64,000 nucleotides of DNA from Cylicocyclus nassatus (GCA_958299035.1 CATQJL010000316.1:49473585-49537584); one strand, 5' to 3'; counted from the stretch's first letter, positions 43,815 through 54,965 are shown. Translations and numbers: made by a program. The notes: generated from the letters alone by a model not told the origin.

Positions 43815-45836
43815 GGCATGCGAAAATTCCCAAAATGCGAAAAAAACTTTTCTTTAGTATACTGATTAGCTCGATTCTAGGCATTCTCATCCTCTTTCCT
43901 TCTTCCATATCATTGCTTATCTATTTTCTCTTCCACACGCTTCTCCTTGTGACCAGAAAAGCTGAAAACCTAAAGCCGGGCTGAAGAATAATTGCTGCTC
44001 TGGGAAGAGCGGTCTTCGTGCATCATCCATCTCTTTGTTATTTTTGTTTAGACGCACATCATTTGTGCTAAAAAGCTGTCTTTGTCCCGTGAAAAACAGA
44101 TGTAGTACTATGTAGTGGCTTCCTGGAACACAGCAATTCGCTTCACAATCGAGGCTCTATCCAAACAAAAGGGAAAGCGGACCAGAAGAATGAGACCGAA
44201 ATGAGTGAAATTTGAGAGAAAAACCGTTGAGAATGGTCAAAAAATCTCTAACTTCCGCCTCTCAAAATTGTGTGCGGATGGGTGCAGAACAGCAGCACAG
44301 TTCTAGAACTGTGCTGAAGCTGTTACGAAATTTCCGGATCAGTAAGAACCCCATCTAAAGTTTGTGCTTGACTGATTGGTCGCTTTTGGAAGTACAAAAG
44401 AAGTGGTGAATTGTCTTGCGTATCGTGTGCAGTCTTCCTCCACGTGCTTCGCTAGTAATGCCTTTACCCCGAGTCTGCCCCGGACCGCGCAAAAACGATA
44501 TCCTCTTTGCTCGCCACGCTTGAACAATTACCTCAGGCCTAAAGCATACTTTCGATTCCCTCGAATCGCTAACTCTCCGCTACTTATCGATTTGCCAGAT
44601 GTCTACAGATTGAGAGTGCGCGAGTCTCGAATGCATAGGCGCGCAGTCCGATAACTTGTAGCAAAAACATCAAGTCCGGCCCAAGCAAAGCGCATGCGTC
44701 TTTTGAGAACCATCTTCCTATATATGGTGATTGTTTTGTTGGACTAGAAAGAATCTATGACTTTCTGTTTTTAGTCATTCAATATTTCACCTTCGACTTC
44801 ATCAATCGATGCTGCATACTTTTCAAATCTTGAGTAAAGGCATAAGAGTTCGAGAGGTCCATGATGTCATAACTTTCTAATTCCTCAAATATCCCTTGTT
44901 TTTGTAGATCTTTGTTTTTTTTAGAGTTTTGAGCTTTCAAAAATAAAAGACTAAACCTAGGTTTCTTTCGCCCTCTTTGCCCTAAATGCACGATCAACTA
45001 CTTATTTCAGAAGATTGTGTTACGGAACTCTTTTCCAAACAAATTTCAAAAGAATCTTAAACTAAAAAATCTTTGCAAATTTACGTAGTCGACATCCTTC
45101 CGCGCTTTAATATTGAACAAAAGGTAACTGCAATTTTTCGCATTACAAAGCAAGGAAGACCCAATACTATTCTTTATTCATACTGTAGGTCTTTTTCACT
45201 TTCTAACGGTACAAATTGGAGGATACCAAAAATGGGAATTTTTGCAACCCGACAAATTCTCTCGAACTGAAGAGTTTTTTCGATAACAGTAATACAAAAG
45301 CATATGTTGTGCAATCGTTAGCACGCAAGTTTTCACGCAATACAATACTCAGGTTAGCAAGCTTCCGGAGCGAGCTGATTGCCGCTCTTGCAGTCGTTAG
45401 CAGCAGCTTGCGCCGGTTACTGCGTCCGCAGCCGAAGTGCAGTGGATCAAATTATCGTGCAGTGCGGAAACTCATTACTCAACTTTTTATAGTTTTTCTG
45501 CAACCCTTTCTTCGGTTTTTTGTTATAGAGTGGTTTCAAGGTACAACTTCTTGAATAATGGTTTTTCCAAGTTTGATACATCGCCGTTGAGGATGCGCGA
45601 AATGTCGTCTAAATTCAACTGCAGTTTACAAATTAAATTGTTCATTACGTTTTTTCCTCAGTTTTCACTAGCTCAAGTTTTATGCTTTCCGTGAGTAGTA
45701 TGGTTTTGGAAGCTACTGATAAGGATGTAGTACTGAGGAGCATTTGTGCAAACCTATAATGATGCATGGACGTAAGCATGGAAAAAACCCCAACGACAAA
45801 TGTGAAACGCAAACGTGAACGGGTTATCTACTTGTA
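43815..45836. other. No firm gene; one MITE fragment
   Basis: Open frames without ATG at 44339-44654 and 45216-45554 overlap GC-richer patches but lack splice support. The MITE fragment at 44536-44690 accounts for part of one. Confidence 0.4.
44536..44690 (+). repeat. Diverged fragment of the 30508 MITE family
   Basis: GGCCTAAAGCATAC and CGATTTGCCAGATGTCTACA match the left arm of the element at 30508-30827 (GGCCTAAGGCATAC, CGATTTGCCAGATGTCTCCA) in the same order and spacing. No inverted partner arm was recognised. Confidence 0.6.
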
Positions 45837-46073
45837 ATGTTGGCGTCCATTTCCTTTTTCATTTTTGTGTTTCGTTTAAATCTCACATTTGCTGTAGACG
45901 ATGCGGTCTTTTCAAGCCCACGTCTATGCATCATCATGAATTTGCTCAAATGCTCTTCATCGTCGCATCCAGTTTTTCGAACCACATCATTCATGAAAAG
46001 CATATTGGAGCTCAGTGATAATAGAAAAAAAAAGACGAAGAACAGTTTACTTTCTCCAGCTGAATGTAGGTGA
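45837..46073 (+). CDS. Candidate small secreted protein, 78 residues
   Basis: A true ATG begins MLASISFFIFVFRLNLTFA, a classic signal peptide with likely cleavage after TFA. A 59-residue mature part follows with three Cys and a Lys-rich NRKKKTKN segment. An AATAAA lies 100 bases past the stop, so the unit could be a complete intronless gene or last exon. The opposite strand is also open here (94 codons, no ATG start), which lowers confidence. No family recognised. Confidence 0.35.
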   Translation: MLASISFFIFVFRLNLTFAVDDAVFSSPRLCIIMNLLKCSSSSHPVFRTTSFMKSILELSDNRKKKTKNSLLSPAECR

Positions 46074-46172
46074 TACTTAGTGCATCTGTTTTGAAGGCAA
46101 TGCTTCAAACCTTGAAGTTACCATTATCTAGATAGTTGCACCTCGAAGCAGCTGGCACGCACTCTGAGTGTC

Positions 46173-46178
46173 AATAAA
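46173..46178 (+). other. Poly(A) signal AATAAA
   Basis: Canonical hexamer 100 bases downstream of the stop of the 78-residue secreted-type frame. It is common by chance in AT-rich DNA. Confidence 0.35.
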
Positions 46179-47230
46179 CGGCATACAGGTAGTGCAGCAG
46201 CGGACGAGCTCACGCTGGCACTTCAATTGTAGCGATAAATGGCTCAAGTTTGTTATTCCTTATTTATGCCTTATGATAAGGCTTTTGCTATTTTTAAGGA
46301 TGGAAATAAACAACAATTGCATCGCTATAAACACGCGGTAGTGTTTTGAGTGTTAGTGTTCTGAGCTTAATTCAACATGTAAAACATGTAAGCTTCTATG
46401 AGTGATGTAGGGAAAAAACTTGGATGAAAAGAGCAAATTTTGAGTTATTTTCATCTTAATTTCATAAAAGAGTGAGGGCGGGCTATTCTGTTCTGTTCCG
46501 CTCGAGCAGCTGACAGCTAGCTGCTAGCAAAGCTATCGGTATTTTCACCATTACTAGAAGACTGGATCTATGAGTTTGTTTGCGTGACGCACATGCGCCA
46601 GAGACAACGGCTTGACCCATGCGCTTCGCTGCAAAAACGGCCCGGCGTGAGAAACGAAACGACGCAGTATGGAGGCACCCTTGTGGTTTAGTATATCAGA
46701 TTTTGATATATTAGTTTGGCACGAAAGTTTTTTCGCACCATTTGCTATCGCACCTAGGCGGATACAAAAAAAGTGAAGAAGTGCAATTTGATAAAGCGAA
46801 GCAGAAAATGAAGATACTGCCGGTTTCCTACCTCTATTAATACTAGCCCTGTTCTAGCAGGAGAGCAAAAGATCTGTAACTGCTTTCCGGCCAATGACTC
46901 AAAAGAAGAGTTCGGACGAAATACTCGTTTGAATTTTTGATGCGATTTAATAGGTCTCTCCTTAATTGAACCCGTATGCACCAACATCCCCGCGTTGGCT
47001 TCTTATCATTGGAAAGCGGATCTGTATTCTGTCTTGCTAGCAGGACATTCGACAGTAAAGAAAGTATCGCTCGCTGAAGGTTTGGACACGCCCCAAAATT
47101 CTGGTGACCGCCTGCGAGAGAACGCGTGTTTGCGTGTTTGGACCGCCTGCCCCCGCGATTATCTGAGTGTGATAAGGGCTCTTATTTCCGAGTAAGCCCA
47201 GCACAAGTTTAAGCCTTAGCGTAAATATAA
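46179..47230. other. No firm feature
   Basis: AT-rich with GC-richer patches at 46480-46680 and 47000-47170 that are open on both strands. No start, splice or repeat structure that I can defend. Confidence 0.4.
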
Positions 47231-48089
47231 AAGGTCGTTCCATAAGTTCGTAGCGTTTTTATAAACCAACAAAATCATCAATTTACAGTGAAAATCAATC
47301 AAAATTATATTCCTCGTTGTAGCGCACGATCTTTTGGCACATTCTTGTTAACTTCTCAACCTCAATTTTTCAAACGGCTGCGCGCCGGGTCCTAAGAAAG
47401 TCATCTAATCAGCGCTCAAACTACTTACTGAAATCGAGGCAGGCACCATTCATGAGGTTTGCCAAAGAACGGAGCAGATAATAATCTGATAGAGCGAGAT
47501 TTGAAGAGTATTTTGTGTACTGAAGTCAAGTCGTGCAGGACAGTTTTGACGACGTTTGCCGTATGAGGCTATGTTTCGTTACGCAGAAAAGCTCACTGGA
47601 TCTGCCTGTTGGGCTTTTTCTGCGGTAGGACCTGGTTTAGACGGTGCATTTGGATTGCCTACGGTATGGTTGACCATCGCCTATCCGTACAGCAATTTTC
47701 AGTGCAGGACGTCCTGCCCGTCCCCCGAAAAGTCTTGTTCAGGGACATCCTGCTCAGCCCCTGATCTTTTGTAGCAATCCAATACCTTTTTGTCCCATAA
47801 TGATGTGCGGCCGCCATGTTCCATAATCGACACAAAAATCTGTGCAAAAGCGTTTCTTTTCATGAGGAAAAATGCGTATATGCCGAAATTGTTCCTTTTT
47901 GCCTTTCAAGATTTCCATCTTTGGAAGCTGCGAGATCCGAGTGAATCAGCTTAGCACCGAAATCAGTAGGTGTATTTTAAAGAGCACAATCAGCCCTTTC
48001 AAATGATATACGCGTCTTGTCGCAAATCAACCGCTCTTCAAAGATATGAGAAGGAAAATGAAAACGCTACGAACTCATGGAACGACCTA
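47231..48089. mobile_element. Mariner-type non-autonomous element, copy 2
   Basis: The same AGGTCGTTCCATAAGTTCG and inverted GAACGACCTAA-type ends, and the same interior, as 25061-25924, with scattered substitutions and small indels. The outer TA is partly decayed at the left. The length is almost identical (859 versus 864 bp), so both descend from one already-deleted parent and not from independent deletions. Confidence 0.85.
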
Positions 48090-48670
48090 ATAAATCTAAC
48101 TTGAATCAAGATGGAATCTAAGCTTAAACCTATACCCAAGCCTAAGCCTAGTAATAGTTTGCCGCTGGCTAGCCCCAAAAAGCGAAAAAAATTCTAATGC
48201 AGCAGTAGTCCACACGTACCGTGACAAGCTTTGATCTCGCATTTAGGTGCAGGAACAGAAAATTACTGAAAAATGTCGCTTTTAGAAAATGCACTTTTAA
48301 TCGCATCTTCGCTGAAAACTCGAAAACAGAGACTGTAAACGTGGAACCCGTCTGCTTTTGACGAAAGCTGCTATTAACTTGTGAAAAAAGTTTAGTAAAT
48401 TTTTTTGATGACTTCTCTCTCACTGAATATATCTTGTATATAGGTTACGGCAAAAAACCTCACATCATTACGGTTTGGATTAAAACTTTACCCAGGGGGT
48501 TATCCATGCGCATCCAAAATATTACTAACTTAGCGTGGTAGAAGAATACGATGCTGAATGAGGGTTTACCAAAAGCAGAAAGAGATGTTACTTTAACGCA
48601 ATAATCGCTTACGGGTCAAGTGACCCCTATACGCAAGGTCTCGAAGAATTCCGAGATTTTGACTCCATAG
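48090..48670. other. No recognisable feature
   Basis: AT-rich spacer. Confidence 0.5.
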
Positions 48671-48880
48671 TTAGGGAACGGCCATAGGTTGTTGGTGTTG
48701 TCGGGGTTGCCGAGGTAGACGGTAGTTGTAGGACCTCATGATAGCCTCCACGTTTCGCGCGCTCTCTAAACTGTCTCTGACCCCGACAACACCGACTACA
48801 TCGACAACTCCGACAACACCGACAACACCGACAACATCGACAACACTGACAACACCGACAACCTATGGCCGTTCCCTTAA
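48671..48880. repeat. Small inverted-repeat element carrying a 9-bp minisatellite
   Basis: The ends TTAGGGAACGGCCATAGG and its inverse (CCTATGGCCGTTCCCTTAA) face each other across 210 bp. Between them lies a minisatellite of about nine CGACAACAC-type units (48783-48862). The left arm also carries the complement of one unit (GGTGTTGTCGGGG). The Cys/Arg-rich and Thr/Pro-rich frames across it are repeat artefacts. Confidence 0.8.
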
Positions 48881-49849
48881 TGACTGTTTTCCGCGAGTAG
48901 CCTTGCGCAAAGCAACTTGTTGAACTTCGTGGTGGGGGAAGGGGCAGATTTCGACTTGTCTTCGAGTTCATTTTTTATTGAACTGGATAATTCAACCTCT
49001 ACTGAAAAATCGTGTAACTTTGGATTATTGTGTGTAGTCAAATTTTTTCCCTTTTGTTTAAATCACCAAGAAACCCTTGAACGAATTTCATTAATTTTCG
49101 AAAAATGCTTGGAATTTTTATATTGGTCAAGAAGTAAGCTGTTTGTGTTTTGTAGTACTTTGTAGCATTATAATATACACAATATCAAAGCGCGGAAATA
49201 TCACAAAGCGAAAAGTGACGGTATCAGTTACAAAACTTAGTCCACAACCTAACAACGCCCACACGAACACACACGCCCACATAACTTCAAGATGAACAGC
49301 TTTTCTATCCAACGGCTATACAAGGAAATATACATCCATTTTTAGGTTTAGAAAATAATACGTCGAACGAGTGATTTCTCACGATTTTCTATATAAAAAA
49401 CGTTCGCATTTCTTCGAAAATCACATTGTAGAGAGGGCTTTGACTTAGGTTTACAAAATGAAGCAAAACATTGGTTTCTTCACTACTGTAGAATATCAGT
49501 ATGGATTTTCAGCCCACAGCGTCAGTGTAGATAGCCGGATTGAAAAAACTCCAAAATCTGAAATAGGTCATGCACGCTGACTTCATTACTCAGCTTTTTA
49601 CGAGTTTGAGAAGCTTTTCAAACAGTGTGTCACGTTTTTACAAACCACAGTTAAAACAGCTATTGTGGTTCAATTGGTAATATTTTTCAAAACAATGCAG
49701 AAAAGCGTAAATCACTTAGGGTCATCGGCTCTGATTAGCCTAGTGTAAAAATTTTCACGTCGCTTAGTTAGCTTTTCGAGGATAAATAGCGCCCTATATG
49801 GCTGCAAACTTTGTTCAGAATTCAGAATTCCAATTGTGATCTTGCAGTG
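48881..49849. other. No recognisable feature
   Basis: AT-rich spacer. Confidence 0.5.
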
Positions 49850-49966
49850 ATGGATAGCGACGGTGATTCATTCTATACTGCAAGGAAGCGGCTCTACAAA
49901 ATGGCTTTTGAAAAAAGACAAAAGCTTTTTTATAAAAAGCTTTTAGAGATCGAACGTTTTATGTAA
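49850..49966 (+). CDS. Candidate 38-residue protein or last exon
   Basis: An acceptor-like TGATCTTGCAG ends 2 bases before an ATG that opens 38 codons (MDSDGDSFYTARKRLYKMAF...), highly charged and helix-prone, ending in TAA. AATAAA lies 160 bases downstream at 50126. The acceptor-ATG spacing matches nematode spliced-leader sites, and the unit could equally be the last exon of a longer gene. No family recognised. Confidence 0.3.
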   Translation: MDSDGDSFYTARKRLYKMAFEKRQKLFYKKLLEIERFM

Positions 49967-50125
49967 TGTTTTGAAACACTCTTGTAAGGTCGGTGCAAAA
50001 GAATGAGCGTTTTTTTCTGCTGTAACTGCAGTATGAATGTGAGCGACATTCTTCGATAGAGCAAATTAACATTTACAACATGATAGATACTAGGAATCCG
50101 CGTGCATTATTATGTATGAAGTTCG

Positions 50126-50131
50126 AATAAA
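50126..50131 (+). other. Poly(A) signal AATAAA
   Basis: Canonical hexamer in the expected position for the 3' end of the 38-residue frame. Confidence 0.3.
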
Positions 50132-50159
50132 GAACTTAGAACTCTGAGTGACTCAAAAA

Positions 50160-50402
50160 TTACAAATAAGTCCAGAAAAAATACAAACCTCCTTTTTGGT
50201 CAAAAGTAATAAACTCATCCAAGCTCTCGCTATATTTTATGGCTGTGAATTGAGAAAAAATATTGCCCGAAAGTGAAAAACACAATCGTGCGCTAGTTTC
50301 GCGTAAACAGTTGCGTTTCACAAAGCTTAAAAGTAATAACCGTAGGATTGTTTGTCCTGTGTGTGTGCTAATCATCGATATCGTATTTAGCAGCACAAAC
50401 AA
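50160..50402 (-). other. Unsupported open frame
   Basis: An 80-codon minus frame has an internal ATG (MISTHTGQTILRL...) but no splice or poly(A) context. It is listed because it ends 80 bases before the MITE and nothing else occupies this stretch. Confidence 0.12.
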
Positions 50403-50484
50403 TAAACCCGAAGCAACAATTTCGTACTTTTAGCTCAACTTATCTACTTTTAGCGCAAAAAACTTCAGCAGTTGCATTGATGTA

Positions 50485-51148
50485 CAGTCGAGTAGATTTT
50501 TTGCTCAACATTGTGTCACTGCAGACGCGACAACGGTTGTGCGTCGATAAAGCCGTTACAAGTTTCAGTTAGTGTTTTGTGGTGTTTTCCTTGTTAATTC
50601 ATTGCTTATTCTCAGTATCTAGGTGGAAGCTATTCGTCAGTTTTATGTGTATTTTTGGCTCTTTATCCCTCTTCGCGTCAGTTTCATGTGTATACTTTTG
50701 TCACCTATTGCCTCTTCCTTCTTGTGAAGCGTTTCTTTAACGCTAGTAGGCTTTTACATAAAACTTATCGTCTTTATCACACGAACTAAACGATGAGATG
50801 CTATCTTTCTCTGAAAGGAAGCCGAAGCTGCTGCACAGCTCGTAGGGTCTGAAGAAATACTTCACAAAAAGAAACAAACATGAAGTGACAGAGCATACGC
50901 ATGTTGATGCGTGGCTTCCACGTAGATTACTTAAGAATAAGCGCTAATCCAATCACCAGAAAACAAAAAATACTTTTCAGCTTATCTTTTTCTCCTTCAT
51001 CAGCAACCAGCTGGATACCTAAAAAGTAAAGAATAAGGAGAGAAAATACTAGAAAACATCGCGCGGAAGCTCGCAACGCTATTTATCGACGCACAACCGT
51101 TGCCGCGTCTGCATAAACACTATATTAAGCAGGAAATCTACTCGACTG
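50485..51148. mobile_element. TA-flanked foldback MITE, copy A
   Basis: Terminal CAGTCGAGTAGAT with TA outside (left TA, right mutated to CA). The inverted arms also share CTGCAGACGCGACAACG-like and GTGTTTTC-like blocks over at least 150 bases. CAGT ends with TA targets point to Tc1/mariner-type mobilisation. Copy B lies at 60770-61503. It ends 368 bases before the ATG of the large gene. Confidence 0.88.
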
Positions 51149-51515
51149 CATTTCACTACATGTCTGCTATATGATGATCACATCGAAACTTTGCGAATTT
51201 TCTCTTCAATGATTTCTCTTGGTACTTCACGCATTTTCTATTTACACGGCGGCTGCCCAGAGCACGCTCGTTAGTTACTTTTGCACCAACCTTACAGTTT
51301 TAAATGTATGGAAATTGATGGCGAAGTTTCACAGCACTTAGACTGCACTAACTTTTCCTCAAAAATGCTGAAAACTGAAAAAATGGTTTTTTTTTCAATT
51401 TGATGTACACAAAGTCAAAACAAAAGTCCTTTGATCATAGTTTTGAAATCAACTTTTTGAGTCTTTCTAGTCTCACATCATTGTGTAACCTAGTATATTT
51501 TAGTTTACCAAGGAT
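51149..51515 (+). promoter_or_regulatory. Upstream region and leader splice site of the large gene
   Basis: This is the interval between the MITE and the first ATG. A TAGTATATTTTAG acceptor-like site ends at 51503, 12 bases before the ATG, a spacing typical of spliced-leader trans-splicing in nematodes (family knowledge). No TATA box is placed convincingly. The MITE could contribute promoter sequence. Confidence 0.35.
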
Positions 51516-54500
51516 ATGCTCGTATTTGCGCTGCTGATCTACTTCGTCTGCACAACATGGCACTTCTTGATGCCACCAGTGGCTCCAGTCATTCTTCTAC
51601 CTGAGCGTCTGTTACTCTTCTATTGATGTCTTCCAATAGCTGTTTCGCATATTTTTTTTATAAATTTAGACTCGAACAGATTGTCCGCAGTTGAAGCTGG
51701 ACGAGGTTTGCAAAGGCACTTATTCAAAGAATTAATCCGTGGAATGCCAACTTTACAAGCAATGCCACCAAGGAATATAACATCTGAAGTGCCACCAGGG
51801 AAAATCAGACAAGAGGAAGAGGCATTAGTGAAACTGAGTGAAGAGGGAAAGTTATCAGGGGAAGTGAAAAAAAGAGATCGATCTAGCAGAAGAAGTGAAA
51901 GAAAAAAAAGAGACATTAGTAGAAAAGAAGAAGGAAGAAAAGCCGCTTACAAGAACGTAAGAAGAAGGAGAGCTGGGGGAAATGCAAGAAGAAGGAATGC
52001 TTTAGGAGGAGGACAACTAGAAGGAGTGCTACTAGCAGGAGTGCTAACTAGACGAGCACATGCAAAAGAACCACCAGGAGAAACGCCAGTGGAAGGAGAG
52101 ACACCAGGAGGAGGGACACAAGGAGAAGAATCACCAGGGGATGGATCACCAGGAGAAAAGCCAGAGGAAGGAGAACCGCCAGGAGAGCTACCTGGACAAG
52201 AATCGCCAGGTGAAGGACCATCAGGAGGGGCACAAGGAGAAGAATCACCAGGGGAGGGACCACCAGGAGAAAAGCCAGACGAAGGAGAACCGCCAGGAGA
52301 GCTACCTGGACAAGAATCGCCAGGTGAAGGACCATCAGAAGGAGGGGCACAAGGAGAAGAATCACCAGGGGAGGGACCACCAGGAGAAAAGCCAGACGAA
52401 GGAGAACCGCCAGGAGAGCTACCTGGACAAGAATCGCCAGGTGAAGGACCATCAGAAGGAGGGGCACAAGGAGAAGAATCACCAGGGGATGGACCACCAG
52501 GAGAAAAGCCAGAGGAAGGAGAACAACCAAGAGGAGAGCTACCCGAACAAGAATCGCCAGGTGAAGAAGTATCAAAAGGAGGGGCACAAGGAGAAGAATC
52601 ACCAGGGGATGGACCACCAGGAGAAAAGCCAGATGAAGGAGAACCACCAGGAGGAGATTTACCTGAACAAGAATTGCCAGGTAAAAGACCATCAGGAGGA
52701 GGACTGCAAGGAGTGTTTTTTGGAGGATTTTTAAGATTAAGTCTAGGAGGACTAGGAGGAGGGCTAATATTAGGAGGAATGGTGACTGGGGGAGGACAAT
52801 CAGGGGGAGAGCAACTAGGAGGAATCTTGAATGGGTTAGGGCTATCAGGAGGAGGACAACCAGGAGCAGGGTCAACAGGGGGAGTGCTAGGAGGAATGCT
52901 ATTAGGAGGAAATCCATGTGGTTGTAGTGGAACACATGGTGGGTCACCAGTTGTAGGATTCTCAGGAAGAGGGCCATCAGGTGGAGGGCAATCACGAGGG
53001 GAGCCGCTGGGAGGAGGGCAAAGAGGACTGCTACAAGGGATGGCACCTTATCATAGTCCACCAAAGTTGAGACCACGAAAACGAACACCCACAGTTTCAT
53101 CAGAAAAAAGAACACAACAAAAGCCCCTATCAGCAAAGCCATTAAAAACAGGATTACCGGGAGGAAGTCAACAAAAGAGAAAAAGTCAAGAAAAAAAAAT
53201 GTCATGGAAACAAGACTCAGCGTATCAAACAGGAAAAAAAATTCCACCAAAGTCATTGAGCAAAATGCCACCAGTAAAAACATTAAAGGAACCAGCCGTC
53301 CCGAGAGGATTTGGAAAAAACCAAATAAGGATGTCATCAAAGAAAATGCCACAAGAACAGAAGCGAACGAGGAATTTGCCGCCAAGGAATCGTTCAACAA
53401 TGAAAAGCTGGGACAAAGCACGGGAACGATCATCAGAAAAAATGCCACATAAACGACCAACATTAACTCCATCAGGGAAAAGAACACGAAAAGTTAACCG
53501 GTCAGGAGAGCCACCAGGAAGGTTGCCAACAAGAGAAAAAGCCAAGAGGGAATATTTTGGAAGGAGGTTTACTAGGGAGCCCGGAAGGGGAAAGGTTTCT
53601 ACAAAGATTTCCGCAACAAATTATGCCAATGAGAAGAGAAGAACGGCAAATGCTGGCAGGAGGACGACTTTCGGTGGAAGGAATTCATCACGAGGAGTGA
53701 AACCGATACGAAAACTTTCACAAAGAGAAAATACGCGACCGAGAAGAAAGCACACATATAGCAAACCACTATTAGATCTACGAGGACAAACCCTACGTGA
53801 AAAAATGCTAAAAGAAAATCCCGGCAAGAGGGAATATTCTAAAAAGAGGTTTACTAGGGAGCCCGGAAGGAGAAAGGTTTCTAAAAAGATTTTCGCAACA
53901 AATTATGCCAATGAGAAGAGAAGAACGGCAAATGCTGGCAGGAGGACAACTTTCGGTGGAAGGAATTCATCACGAGGAGTGAAACCGATACGAAAATTTT
54001 CACAAAGAGAATATACGCCACCGAGAAGAAGGCACACATATAGCAAATCACTATTAGATCTACGAGGACAAACCCTACGTGAAAAAATGCTGAAAGAAAA
54101 GCCCGGCAAGAGGGAATATTCTAAAAAGAGGTTCAAGGAGCCCAGGAGTAAGGTCAACAAAAAGATTTCCGCAACAAATTATGCTGTCGAGCCGAGAACG
54201 GCAAATGCTGGCAAAAGGACTTTGGGTGGAAAGAAATCATTACGAGGAGTGAAACCGATACAAAACTTGATGGCTCCATTTTTACAAAGAGGAAAAACGC
54301 TATCTGGAACAAAGCAATTATATAGCAAAGCACCATCAGGAAGAGATCTACGAGGACAAACTCCACGTGAAAAAATACCACAAAGAGGAGGCAGAAATAG
54401 CATTTCAAATTTTTGGAATGCTAACAATAGAAAGAATAGCAATCCGATTCCAGGGAGTGCTTGGAGAAAGAAAGCTTCTGGGAGGCGTCGCTTAGGAATG

Positions 54501-54965
54501 AGTCCCATCACAGGCCCTACTTACGGGAAAAGTAATCAGCGGATTAACAAGAATGCTGGGATTGCCCCACGGGGCAATGCTTCTGGGATTAATAGGAGGC
54601 CTACTTACGGAGGAACTGCCGCGCGGATGAATCCCATGAATGCCGCCAAAAATGGTCTCACCCGGACCAATCCGTTTGGAACAGGGAAAGCTGGAGGAGT
54701 TATGCAAAGAACGAATACCAATAATTTTGCTAGGAGAAATCTTTCTAGGATGAGTGCAAGTAGCCTTTCTAGAAGAAATACGGGGATGATTACCAGGAGA
54801 AACTCCGGGAAAAACGCCGCTTCTAATCCGCTTAGAAATACGAGGCATAATTCTAAAGGAAATGTTCAGTTGACGAATAGACGTGCTCCTAGGGCAAGCG
54901 CCCGTTTTGGGAATACCTTCAGGTATATGCCTGGTAGTAGAAGACATGCTCGAAGGATGAAGTGA
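51516..54965 (+). CDS. Large repetitive secreted-type protein, about 1,128 residues
   Basis: Model: exon 1 51516-51606, intron 51607-51669 (63 bp, GT...TTTAG), exon 2 51670-54965 ending TGA. Exon 1 starts MLVFALLIYFVCTTWHF, signal-peptide-like. The donor (GAGC|GTCTGT) is weak but is the only one keeping frame with either acceptor (51669 or 51690). Without exon 1, the first in-frame ATG is 51744. The order of regions is: basic Arg/Lys linker (residues 60-150), acidic Pro/Gly/Glu repeats (about 176-374, five units of 38-40 residues), Gly-rich block (374-487), basic Lys/Arg/Ser region (487-655), three 94-residue basic repeats (655-937), Asn/Arg/Ser/Gly-rich tail. It looks disordered, with few aromatics or Cys. 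No family recognised. Expression and secretion are inferred. Confidence 0.7.
52110..52700 (+). repeat. Acidic Pro/Gly/Glu coding repeats
   Basis: Five tandem units, measured from the recurring AGGAGAAAAGCCAGA at 52151, 52265, 52382, 52499 and 52619, with periods 114, 117, 117 and 120 bases (38, 39, 39 and 40 codons). Every indel is a multiple of three. A unit reads GEKPDEGEPPGELPGQESPG then EGPSEGGAQGEESPGEGPP. Glycines are not at every third residue, so this is not a collagen helix. Confidence 0.9.
53541..54386 (+). repeat. Three 282-bp basic coding repeats
   Basis: The landmark GAGGGAATATT recurs at 282-base spacing (AATATT at 53551, 53833, 54115), giving three 94-residue units. Each contains KREY, TNYA, RTANAG, RGVKPI, LRGQT and REK blocks. 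Units 1 and 2 are very similar. Unit 3 is diverged, with compensating in-frame indels that keep its length. Confidence 0.92.

Noticed and set aside
48627..48971. Cys/Arg-rich and Thr/Pro-rich frames
   Set aside because: Produced by the 9-bp minisatellite and the inverted ends of the small element.
52110..52700. Collagen-like protein
   Set aside because: Glycine does not occur at every third residue, and units are Glu/Pro/Gly-rich without Gly-X-Y periodicity.
52060..52734. 224-codon plus-strand frame rich in His, Lys, Glu and Asn
   Set aside because: It is a shifted reading of the same in-frame repeats. Unit lengths that are multiples of three keep all frames open.
52048..53487. 479-codon minus-strand open frame (Leu/Val/Phe-rich) under the large gene
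   Set aside because: It lies antisense to the Pro/Gly/Glu repeats. The purine-rich sense codons generate stop-free Leu/Val codons on the other strand. It has no signal of its own.
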